Shown: positions 1-7,422 of the stretch, piece after piece
Layout: each line of letters opens with the position of its first letter
How positions within the stretch are numbered: the stretch's first letter is position 1
DNA from: Stramenopiles sp. TOSAG23-6
Taxonomy: Eukaryota; Sar
Assembly: GCA_900128565.1 (NCBI GenBank)
Contig: LT636234.1
Coordinates: forward strand, 1-11,826
DNA: 11,826 nucleotides
Direction of reading: 5' to 3'
Notes under the pieces: model-generated
What the model was told of the DNA's origin: nothing
The model's input: only the letters and a program-made list of their open reading frames with translations
Database searches by the model: none
Translations under genes and position numbers: made by a program

Positions 1-719
1 CGTCCCATTTGTTGTTGATATTGTGTCTCACTAGTTGCCTTCTTTGCTTTGTTTGCTTGAGCAGTTAAAGGATTATTTGCAAGAAGAAGTTTTGTTTTTT
101 CAAGGAATGGATTATCTTCATTTTGTGAACTTCTTTCTTTATCAGAGTCATGCATTTTTCCTTTTGGAAACTCTCCTATTATTGCCAAGAACTCAGCATA
201 CCATATAGTTTTAGTTTTATTTGGATCTAAATAGTTTACTATTTGGTTAATACGTTTATCTTGGATTAAAAGTCTCTGCAAAATATTTTTAAATGTTTCA
301 ATGGTAACTTTACCATTCTGAAGGTGATCTTGTGCAACAAATTGTTTCTCGAAAACATCTCTTAATGTTCGAAAACTTTTCCCCCAGTCTCTCAGCTCTG
401 CACGAAGTGTTTGATATTGATTTACAACACGAAAGACACTTTTTTTATTATCCTTCTTTTTCTTAACTACATTCAGTACTTGAAAACCTCGATTACGTAG
501 CTTGTTTTTAATTTCGCTTTCACCAGTTGTTTTTGTAGCATACTTTGCTGCCGCTTTTATGTCTTCATATTCTGGAGTATTTTCATTTAGATCGAAAGTC
601 TTTTGCCGAAGTTCCCTAGATTTTGGAGAAACTGGAACAGAATCATCCGAAATGATTCCAACATTGCTTTTAACATTTATCCTTTGTATTGAACCTTTCC
701 TGGTCTGTTTTGATGGCAT
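1..719 (-). CDS. EF-hand-like protein, N-terminal 239 residues (partial, runs off the left edge)
   Basis: An uninterrupted reading frame runs on the minus strand from an ATG at 719-717 to the window edge with no stop, so the C-terminus is missing. The ATG is the first in frame after a TAA about 15 codons upstream. The N-terminal half is basic and polar with no recognised domain. At about residues 150-200 there are two EF-hand-like helix-loop-helix segments. The second loop, DPNKTKTIWYAE, has D, N, T, I and E at loop positions 1, 3, 5, 8 and 12, as in a calcium-binding loop. The first, near DHLQNGKVTIET, lacks the final acidic residue and may not bind calcium. No intron of the local repeated family falls in this part. 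It is divergently arranged with the myosin gene. The gene call is strong, the EF-hand call moderate and the cellular role unknown. Confidence 0.8.
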   Translation of the reverse strand, partial: MPSKQTRKGSIQRINVKSNVGIISDDSVPVSPKSRELRQKTFDLNENTPEYEDIKAAAKYATKTTGESEIKNKLRNRGFQVLNVVKKKKDNKKSVFRVVNQYQTLRAELRDWGKSFRTLRDVFEKQFVAQDHLQNGKVTIETFKNILQRLLIQDKRINQIVNYLDPNKTKTIWYAEFLAIIGEFPKGKMHDSDKERSSQNEDNPFLEKTKLLLANNPLTAQANKAKKATSETQYQQQMG

Positions 720-962
720 CTTATTTCTAGATTCTGTATCAAGATTCAAGAAGTCTTACACTTGATTGTTTTGACTACTTAAGTAAATAAAATCAACTGT
801 AAAAAAGTAACTGTCAAAAATACTGAAAATTCGAATTTGACATTTTTTATGAGACTGTCACATTTCGGTCGATTGGCTTTCAATTCAACATAAAAACAAA
901 AAAATCCAACGTGTAATTTTTTTTTCCACTGTTCATCAAAAGACTTTGTGTGATATTTTCTC
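720..962. promoter_or_regulatory. Divergent intergenic region between the EF-hand-like and myosin genes
   Basis: These 243 bases separate two start codons that point away from each other, so they must hold both 5' UTRs and both core promoters, or one bidirectional promoter. The stretch is AT-rich with short A and T runs. I see no convincing TATA box, initiator or repeated element. The minus-strand frame at 779-964 has no recognisable protein and looks accidental. Confidence 0.5.
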
Positions 963-3900
963 ATGAAGGTGGGAGATACTATAGTTGCTCTATACGACTA
1001 TATCCCAGATGAGAATGATGGTTTAAGTCTTGAGGAAGGTTTAGAACTAGTTGTTATTGAAATAGACGGTGACTGGACGTGTGCACGACTCTGTTCAGGT
1101 GCTACTAGTGGTTGGATACCGACAAACTATGTTGAAAAGGTAAAAAAGAAAAAGAAAAAGGAAGTTCCCTCTCTTCCGAATAGTAGTCGGCGTGTATCGC
1201 CTTTACAGCACGAGCATTATATGATTACGAAGCCGAAGATGAAGGTGAAATGACGATCAGGCTCGGGGACTTGATCTCTGTTATTGAAGACTCAGATTCT
1301 GACTGGTGGGTTGGTACGTTACGGGGCAAAACAGGATCATTTCCGCGTACATATGTTGAAGTGGTGTCCAATACTTCACGGGACGATACAACTGAATCAG
1401 TATCATATGATGCTGAGATCAGAGCTGAAAAAGAAAATAAACGAGAAGAAAAGGAACGTCAACAACGTGAAAAAGAACGCACTGAGCGAGAGCAGCGTGA
1501 AAAAGAGCAGCGTATAAAACGAAGGAAGGAACGTGAAGAAGCTGAACGTAAGAGAAAGATGGAAGCAAGTGCGAAAAAATCAAATATAAAATCTAAAAAA
1601 AATGGCATAAAGAAAGCAAAGAAAAATAATAACAGTGCATTAATGGCTGCTATTGCAGGTAAAAAGAAAAGTGGACCACCCTCTGGTGATAGAAGTGCAT
1701 TAATGGCTGCTATTGCAGGTAAAAAGAATAAGAAATCGAGCAAACGACAATGCGAAGAAGAATCAGGTCATCAATTATTTACAAAAAGTAAAGAAAAACT
1801 AAATCGTAAAAAAAAAGATCGATTGCGTCGTCGGAAAGCTGTGGAATCTGTACGTTTTCATCATGAATTTTAAATTAGTATGTAATTTTTGTAGAAAGTT
1901 TTGTACCTAACTATTTTTTTTAAACCAAAAAAAAAAGATATTTTTCACAATATTCGTACGCCTTATTGCGGATGTTCACGGAGTGGATGATATGGTTTTA
2001 TTGCCTAAACTATCTGACAAATCAATCGTAGGAAATTTATCTCAGCGTCACAAGAATGATATCATTTACACTTATATTGGAAATGTTTTAATTTCGTTAA
2101 ATCCTTTTAAATGGATAAAAATGTATGACGAATTTCATATCAATAAGTACAAAGGTAAACAACCTGTCGATGTGCCACCTCACGTATATGCTGTTGCAGA
2201 GTCAGCGTATAGGGAAATGAATGAAGAGGAAGAAAGTATGTTTTATTTTTTTTCAATTTCGATTTTTTTTTCGTACGAAATTTTGTACCTTGTACCTAAC
2301 AAATTTTACAAAAAAAATATTTTTTCACAATACAAGCCAATGTGTTATAATCAGTGGAGAGTCTGGAGCTGGTAAAACCGAAGCTGCTAAGCAAATCATG
2401 AGATATATAGCTGCTGTCAGTGCTGGTGGTCATTCAGAAGCTGTAGCTCGTGTTAAAGATGTCATTATGGAAAGTAATGCAGTATTAGAGGCATTTGGTA
2501 ATGCAATGACTTTGAGAAATAATGTACGTTTTCATTTCAATTTCGAATATTTTTTTTCATACGAAATTTTGTACCTGACAAGTTTTTTTAGATTTTTTGA
2601 AATATTTTTTCATAATCCATAATTCTTCTCGGTTTGGTAAATATTTGGAAATACAATTTGATCTTCAAGGAACACCAAGAGGGGGAAAAATTACAACATA
2701 TTTACTTGAAAAATCTCGAATTGTCCGTCCAAGTGAAGGGGAAAGATCTTTTCATGTACGTTTTATTTTTTTTTCAATTTCGATTTTTTTTTTTATAAAA
2801 ATTTATATTTTATATGATGCTTTTTGGTATGCCAGAATCACTTCGATCAAAATTAGAACTCGGTTCTCCTAATGAATTCGCGTACTTAAGACAAAGTGGA
2901 ACATATACCATTGATAATGCTGGTGGTAAAATTAACGATAAAACAGAATATCAAGATATGACAAGAGCTATGGATAAGATGGGAATCACGAAAAATGATC
3001 GTCTAGAAGTATTTAAATTATTAGCAGGAATTTTACATCTAGGTAATGTAACTTTCAAACCCAAAAGAATTGGATCTGCTGATGGTTCGTGTGTTGGTGA
3101 TACACGTGCACTCGAAATTACCGCGGATCTTTTAGGTGTAGATTCTCAGTGCTTGGAATTTGCGTTGACATTTAGAATGATGCATACCGGTGGGGAAACA
3201 TTTGAAGTACATTTTCATCACTTGATTTTTTAAAATTATTTTTTTTTTTTGGTATGAAATTCCATACCTAACGAATTTTACAAAAAAAACTATTGTTGCA
3301 TAATACATGTCCCAGAAAATCCAACAAAAGCAAATGCTGCAAGAGACGCACTTGCAAAAGCTATTTATTCAAAAATCTTTGATTTTCTTGTAAAAAAAAT
3401 CAATTTATCATTGAAATTAAAAGATGAATTTGATGAATTTGATAATGAGGACGATGAAGATGATTTACTTACGATTGGAGTTTTGGATATTTATGGTTTT
3501 GAAATATTTGAGACTAACTTTTTTGAACAGTTTTGTATTAATTATGTCAATGAAAAATTACAACAGATTTTCATTGAGCTTACGTTAAAAGCTGAACAGG
3601 AAGAATATTCAAGAGAAGGAATTACTTGGACAGAAATCCCATTTTTTAATAACAAAATTGTTTGTCAACTGATTGAAGCTCGAAAGCCTCCAGGAATCTT
3701 TACAATATTAGATGACACCTGCAAAACCATTCACGCAGAATCACGGGGAGTTGACATTAAGTTTTTGGATAAATTGAAGAGCTTTCAATCAAAACATAAA
3801 CACTTTACCGGGATGAAACACAAATTTGTTGTGAAACATTATGCTGGAGATGTGGAGTATGTATGTTTTATTTTTTTTTTAAACAAAAAAATCGAATTGT

Positions 3901-6900
3901 TTTTTCGTACGAAGTTTTGTACCTAACAAATGTTTTTAGATTTTTTTGAAATATTTTTCCAAAATACAGACGGTGGATGGATTTTGTGTAGCTAATAAAG
4001 ATTCTTTGGTAAGTGATATTGCTGATGTCTTGGCAACAAGTGAAAACATTCTTATCAAAGATTTTTTTTCTGATAATTGTCTAAAAAATGNAAAAAAAAA
4101 GAAAACATCTGGTGAGAAGATTAAAAATCAATCGAAAGCTTTAGTGAAAAAACTTATGGCTGCTAGTCCTCATTATATCAGATGTCTTAAACCAAATGAT
4201 AAAAAAAGAGCTGATTTTATTAATCCAAATAGGATTTCTCATCAGTGTAAATATTTAGGTCTTTTAGAAAATATCAAAGTTCGCCGCGCAGGGTTTGCAT
4301 ATCGAGCAGAATTTCATCGTTTTGCAGAAAGATTTCGACTTTTATCTTGTAAAACTTGGCCGAAGCGCTTCGTTGGTACTGAAAAAGAAGCATGTAGAGC
4401 AATCATAAATGATGCAAGTAGAATTATACCGGAATTAAATGGCCCCGAGGCTCAACTAGGAAAATACAAAGTCTTTATTAAACGTCCAAAAACGTTTTTT
4501 AAACTGGAAAAACAACTTCAATTACGGCGCAGTGGTTTTGCTCTACAAATTCAAAATCTTTGGAGAAGATATTTAGCTCGTCGGGATCTTGTGGAATTAC
4601 GTCTTTCAATAGGTCAATTATATACGAATAATAATAAAAGTCGAGCAAGGGGAAGTATTTATCGTCCCTATGATGGAAATTATTTACAACGATTGCCTGA
4701 AGCTGTACGTATTGCAGTAAATGACATTATCAGCTATCATGATGACACAGAATTTATTGTTTTTGGTGATGTGATTAAAAAGCTTCAATGTGGTATTGGT
4801 GATGATCGAGATGGTATCATTGTTTCGAGAATCTTTGTTATTACGAATAAAGCAATATATATTATGGAACAAATGCAACGATGTCGTCAACTAATAGTCG
4901 GAAATGAAGGTCATATGACCTTACCTTCAAAACCAAAGAAATCAAACATGTTTTCTAGTTTATTAGGCAAATCTACAAAAACTATCGAAGAACTTGAAGC
5001 GAGTCAAGAAATTAGTGCCAAAAAATTCAAACATGTACATCTTCGCCGTCGTACTAAATTAATCAACATTACTAGTGTCACTGTATCAACCCTCAGTGAT
5101 GATTTATTAATGATTTCAGTCAAAGAGGATAATGTTTCACCAGTTCCAGATAAAAGTCACTGGTTACCAGACTCCCAATGTGATGCTTGCATGCAAACAG
5201 GTAAAGTATTTGGTAAGATATTTAATCGAAGACATCATTGTAGATTGACAGGAAATCAGTATTCGGATAGTGTCTGTAATGCTTTAGTATTATTGCCAGA
5301 CTTAGGATGGTATACTCCACAGCGAGTTCACGATGGTGCTATTGGTTTTGCTAGTACTGAGATGCGTGAAGATACTGTTCTTCTCTCTCAAAGAAAAACT
5401 GAAATTGCAGCTATTTTACATGAACGTTGTGCCAAGGATAAACTAATGAAACGTTTTATTTACTTTTCGAATCAAATACGCCCAAAACAAGCTCCAATGA
5501 AAGAGTTATCGTGTACCGTTGCTGGGACAATTAATATTCAAAAATTTCGAAGTTCTAGTAGTAATTTGACCGATGCGAAACCTATTGGGTTTGAGGATTG
5601 GACTGTCTCTTCCCCAGCTGGTGTTTTACAAGATGTTGTAAAAGCTCGTTTAGAAAGAGATGAAGTACGGAAAGTCCGCCGTCAGAGAGAACGCGAAGAC
5701 GAACGCCGAATTCGTATGTTTTCATGATGAATTCCATTTTGTTTTTGGTATGAAATTCCGTACCCTAACGATTTTTTTTATACAATATTTTTCACAATGC
5801 ATGTAAAGATCGCCAAGAAGCTAGAGCCGCGGAGCGTGCTGAACAACGCGCTCAGCGTATTGCAGCAAAGCGTGCACGAAAAGCAGAATTACGAAAAAAT
5901 GGTAAAAAAACTAAATGTGACCGGAAAGTGAATGATAAGTCTGTTATGTCATCAAAAAAAAAACGAGACGTTCCAACTTGGATGAAGAAAAAAACTACAA
6001 CAAAGGTAGCAACAGTTCCAAATTCAAAACTAAAATTGAAAACAAGTAATATTATAGAAACAAAAAAAGTACAATCAAAAGTCTCTCGTCCACCTCCTCC
6101 AGCATTACTCTCCAACACAACTAAAAAGAAAACAAGTATTCGTCCACCTCCTCCAGCATTACTCTCCAATACAACTAAAAAGAAAACAAGTATTCGTCCA
6201 CCTCCTCCAGCATTACTCTCCAACACAACTAAAAAGAAAACAAGTATTCGTCCACCTCCTCCAGCATTACTCTCCAATACAACTAAAAAGAAAACAAGTA
6301 TTACAAGTATTCGTCCACCTCCTCCAGCATTACTCTCCAACACAACTAAAAAAAAAACAAGTATTCGTCCACCTCCTCCAGCATTACTCTCCAACACAAC
6401 TAAAAAAAAACAAGTATTCGTCCACTTTTACCAAAGGTTCCAAAAAGAGATAATAAATCAAAAAGTCAACCAGCGTGGATGGATCAACGACAGAACCAAT
6501 TATCAGTTGTCACTGAAAAACAAAAGTTTACCAAGGCCAAAAAACGTTTATCCAAAGAAATTCCAATAAAAGATTCAACAAACATGGATACACCAAAACG
6601 TTTACCCATGCGACCTGTGCCAAAACTAAAAAAACTGAAGAAGAATAAAAAGGAAGTAGTGAAAGACAATAAAGAAGTTAAATCAAAAAAGACTCGAAAT
6701 GATGGAAAAGAAAATAAAGAAGATAAAAAATCTATAGAAAGTCTAAAGAAAGCACAACAGGTAGCTGTAGATGCAAGAGATTTTCGTAAGGCAGCAGACT
6801 TGGGAGATAAGATAAAAGTATTAGAAGAAGAGCAAAAAAATGCAGAAAATAATCGAAACAATCAGAAGAAAATAGAAGAACTCGAAATTCGTTTGGAAAA

Positions 6901-7093
6901 GGCTGTGAAAAATCGAAATTATCACCTGGCTGGCGATCTTGATGATGAAATTAAGGCTCTAAAAAATTGCACTACAGATGTTTCAAAAGTTTCACCAACT
7001 GAAAAAACCCCAACAACAATCAAACGTAAAAACACAAAAGTTGTAAATACATATAGTGACTCAGAATCCGATTGGACATCAACAGAATGTTAA
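963..7093 (+). CDS. Class-I-like myosin heavy chain with N-terminal tandem SH3 and a TH1-FYVE-like-proline-UVR tail
   Basis: An actin-based motor, likely acting at membranes in endocytosis or cortical actin by analogy with class I myosins. Exons are 963-1849, 1956-2235, 2336-2523, 2621-2755, 2805-3206, 3309-3860, 3970-5713 and 5803-7093. Phases join in frame, giving about 1826 residues if two apparent single-base losses (near 1203 and at 6402-6410) are allowed for. Order: two SH3 domains (about 4-58 and 83-133), a Lys/Glu-rich linker, motor (about 300-1000), one IQ motif (1009), TH1 (about 1042-1200), degenerate FYVE (1213-1271), a basic helical stretch, six proline-rich repeats, two UVR-like helices and an acidic end. 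Motor motifs are P-loop GESGAGKT (397-404), switch I NNNSSRFGK, switch II DIYGFE (691-696) and [10 protein letters not shown]. The start is the first ATG before SH3-1. Class I myosins usually carry SH3 in the tail, so the N-terminal pair is unusual. All seven introns belong to the repeated family. A pseudogene is possible but the conserved residues argue against it. Confidence 0.9.
975..1360 (+). other. Tandem SH3 domains at the myosin N-terminus, separated by a frame break
   Basis: SH3-1 (about 975-1137) has ALYDY, a GDW core and GWIPTNYV, the usual ALYDY, tryptophan and PxxY-pocket signatures. SH3-2 (about 1214-1360) has [20 protein letters not shown] and [10 protein letters not shown]3-1 is read in the frame of 963 and SH3-2 in the frame of 1250. 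The second frame has two TAG codons at 1181-1186 and is open only after them, so the shift lies between 1187 and about 1214. Loss of one T in the TTT at 1202-1204 would explain it. SH3 domains bind proline-rich ligands, and this same protein carries proline-rich repeats in its tail. Confidence 0.85.
1634..1728 (+). repeat. Two identical 35-bp coding repeats ([11 protein letters not shown]), spaced 60 bp
   Basis: Positions 1634-1668 and 1694-1728 are identical and encode [11 protein letters not shown] twice in the Lys-rich linker before the motor. The short LMxxIxxG-like pattern followed by lysines resembles the core of a WH2 actin-monomer-binding motif. It is shorter than a full WH2 domain, so that reading is tentative. 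Confidence 0.7.
1850..1955 (+). repeat. Introner-like intron 1 of the myosin gene
   Basis: It starts GTACGTTTTCATCATG, carries CTAAC at 1907-1911 and ends TTTTTCACAATATTC. Removing it joins ...AVES in phase 0 to [13 protein letters not shown], the start of the motor. The frame reads into TAA at 1871-1873 if the intron is retained. The 3' end is not AG. GTACG occurs at the intron start and again just after its end (1956-1960), so the exact cut can slide over five bases. The next downstream AG, at 1981-1982 just before GTGGATGAT, breaks the frame. The hairpin arms are degraded in this copy. Confidence 0.75.
2236..2335 (+). repeat. Introner-like intron 2 of the myosin gene
   Basis: It starts GTATGTTTTATTTTT, has hairpin arms GTACG and TGTAC (2273-2288), CTAAC at 2296-2300 and ends CACAATACAA. 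It is phase 1: A(2235) plus GC makes Ser before [14 protein letters not shown]. Using the AG at 2335-2336 with the GT at 2236 shifts the frame ahead of the P-loop. The only in-frame registers slide along the AAG shared by both boundaries. TGTACCT is tandemly duplicated just before the CTAAC. Confidence 0.85.
2524..2620 (+). repeat. Introner-like intron 3 of the myosin gene
   Basis: It starts GTACGTTTTCATTTC, has arms ATACG and TGTAC, a CTGAC variant of the branch-like motif at 2575-2579 and ends CATAATCCAT. Removal joins LRNN to NSSRFGK, the invariant switch I. No AG lies near the boundary: the closest upstream is in TTTTTAGATT at about 2590 and the next downstream lies well inside the conserved exon. 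AT is shared by both boundaries. Confidence 0.87.
2756..2804 (+). repeat. Short intron 4 of the myosin gene, truncated family member
   Basis: This 49-base intron matches the 5' half of the family (GTACGTTTTATTTTTTTTTCAATTTCG split over 2756-2782) but lacks the hairpin, the CTAAC and the CACAATACAT-like end. It ends ATAAAAATTT. Removal joins SFH in phase 0 to [13 protein letters not shown], the expected motor sequence. The nearest downstream AG, in GCCAG at about 2834, would delete conserved residues and shift the frame. Confidence 0.75.
3207..3308 (+). repeat. Introner-like intron 5 of the myosin gene
   Basis: It starts GTACATTTTCATCAC and holds the clearest hairpin, GGTATG-AAATTC-CATACC at 3251-3268, directly followed by CTAAC at 3268-3272. 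It ends GCATAATACAT. Removal joins GGETFE in phase 0 to [17 protein letters not shown]. The first downstream AG, in GTCCCAG, gives the wrong frame. GT is shared by the two boundaries. Confidence 0.87.
3861..3969 (+). repeat. Introner-like intron 6 of the myosin gene, with an ordinary AG end
   Basis: It starts GTATGTTTTATTTTT, has arms GTACG and TGTAC (3907-3922), CTAAC at 3923-3927 and ends CCAAAATACAG. Removal joins AGDVEY to [11 protein letters not shown] in phase 0 with no boundary ambiguity. This is the only myosin copy whose unambiguous end is GT...AG, so it links the family to normal spliceosomal introns. Confidence 0.88.
4091..4091. other. Undetermined base (N) in the myosin coding sequence
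   Basis: One N interrupts an A-rich codon run at the junction of CTAAAAAATG and a run of nine A. The frame continues correctly on both sides, so it is a single ambiguous base in a homopolymer context and not a sized gap. Confidence 0.95.
4648..5340 (+). other. TH1 membrane-binding domain followed by a degenerate FYVE finger
   Basis: TH1 (about 4648-5130) has [13 protein letters not shown], a basic [10 protein letters not shown] strand and [13 protein letters not shown], typical of the lipid-binding class I tail. The FYVE-like segment (5161-5335) keeps WLPD, CDAC and RRHHCR, the phosphoinositide and first zinc-ligand signatures. Where a FYVE finger continues CxxCG, FC and RVCxxC, this one reads LTG, YSDSVC and RVHDGA. 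Most of the later zinc ligands are therefore absent. The frame is open and unbroken throughout, so this is divergence and not a frameshift artefact. Confidence 0.8.
5714..5802 (+). repeat. Introner-like intron 7 of the myosin gene
   Basis: It starts GTATGTTTTCATGATG, has hairpin GGTATG-AAATTC-CGTACC (5747-5764, one G-U pair), CTAAC at 5765-5769 and ends CACAATGCAT. It is phase 1: C(5713) plus GT makes Arg before [14 protein letters not shown]. An alternative GT-AG end after GTAAAG (5808) also keeps the frame and costs only two codons in a low-complexity basic helix, so the true end is not decided here. Confidence 0.8.
6087..6418 (+). repeat. Six tandem 54-bp coding repeats, [18 protein letters not shown]
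   Basis: Units start at 6087, 6141, 6195, 6249, 6312 and 6366. Unit 4 has an extra 9 bp (a repeated Thr-Ser-Ile) and unit 6 is one base short. Silent differences are patterned. Units 2 and 4 have AAT where the others have AAC, and units 5 and 6 share AAA where units 1-4 have AAG. This suggests growth by duplication of pairs. Each unit gives an RPPPPALL proline stretch, a plausible SH3 or profilin ligand, followed by a basic cluster. Confidence 0.95.
6402..6410 (+). other. Frame break in a nine-A run at the end of the repeat array
   Basis: Unit 5 has ten A at this place and units 1-4 have ten bases (five A, G, four A). Unit 6 has nine A. As written, the frame leaves the tail and stops at 6569. 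In the shifted frame the protein continues through [15 protein letters not shown], the UVR-like helices and the acidic end to TAA at 7091. A lost A in a homopolymer is the simplest explanation. Confidence 0.88.
6730..7093 (+). other. Myosin tail end: two UVR-like helical motifs and an acidic C-terminus
   Basis: [20 protein letters not shown] followed by [11 protein letters not shown] fits the UVR motif pattern (an Ala-Arg-Asp-Phe core, then a basic or acidic Leu-Glu helix). A second copy, with [20 protein letters not shown], follows about 45 residues later. UVR motifs form helical hairpins that mediate protein contacts, best known in UvrB and UvrC. The protein ends [12 protein letters not shown]. 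An acidic stretch with one Trp near the C-terminus resembles the Arp2/3-binding acidic motif of fungal and amoebal class I myosins, but this one is short. Confidence 0.6.
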
Positions 7094-7422
7094 AAAGAGT
7101 ATGATAATCATTTACAAGTTTTATGCAAAACCGTAATAAAATTTTCTCTTAAAAAATTATATAATAATTACACATTTTTATTCATAAACTAAACGTATAA
7201 TGGAATACTATAGAACAATTTATAAATACTATCTTTTTGACAAAAATAATGACTACTACGCGAATTCATTATATTCATTTGCTCATAATTGACAGAGTTC
7301 AAAATCATTTGCTAATCTTATATGCACTTTTTATATCATTCATTTCTCTTCATGTTGTTAAGGCGCTGTGCTGCACCATTTTTGAAAACATTTTAGTATT
7401 ATAGTATATATTATTCTAAACA
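7094..7422. terminator. Convergent 3' flank of the myosin and CENP-C genes
   Basis: This 329-base stretch lies between two stop codons that face each other and holds no gene I can support. AATAAA on the plus strand at 7135-7140 is 42 bases after the myosin stop and could be its polyadenylation signal. TTTATT at 7177-7182 gives the same motif on the minus strand for CENP-C. Both motifs are expected by chance in AT-rich DNA. Confidence 0.4.

Larger units (their letters stand above)
1965..4500 (+). other. Myosin motor domain coding region (exons 2 to 7)
   Basis: The conserved motor is spread over six exons. The motifs that fix the splice joins are [14 protein letters not shown] after intron 2, LRNN-NSSRFGK across intron 3, [11 protein letters not shown] across intron 4, [23 protein letters not shown] across intron 5 and AGDVEY-TVDGF across intron 6. 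Switch II is DIYGFE and the actin-contact segment is [10 protein letters not shown]. Thr and Glu of GGETFE lie 15-16 residues before DALAK, which fits the TEDS position of class I myosins. An acidic insert ([13 protein letters not shown], about 3427-3462) precedes switch II. Confidence 0.9.

Noticed and set aside
502-964. Frames at 502-765 (+) and 779-964 (-)
   Set aside because: The first is antisense to the EF-hand-like gene. The second crosses the divergent promoter and has no recognisable protein.
2221-2622. GT-AG splicing of intron 2 with the AG at 2335-2336
   Set aside because: It shifts the frame before GESGAGKT. Only registers one or more bases earlier, or a shifted donor, keep the P-loop.
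1983-3926. Separate small genes for each open frame in the motor region
   Set aside because: Each frame is one exon of a single myosin that reads a short way into the following intron. The conserved motifs continue across the joins in order and phase.
1850-5802. U12-type (AT-AC) introns
   Set aside because: The starts are GTAYG and the branch-like motif is CCTAAC, not the U12 pattern TTCCTTAAC with an ATATCC or GTATCC donor.
5852-6397. Minus-strand repetitive frame opposite the proline repeats
   Set aside because: It is the antisense shadow of the tandem repeat with no start context or homology of its own.
6087-6418. CRISPR-like array
   Set aside because: There are no spacers; the units are head-to-tail, in frame and encode a proline-rich repeat of a eukaryotic protein.
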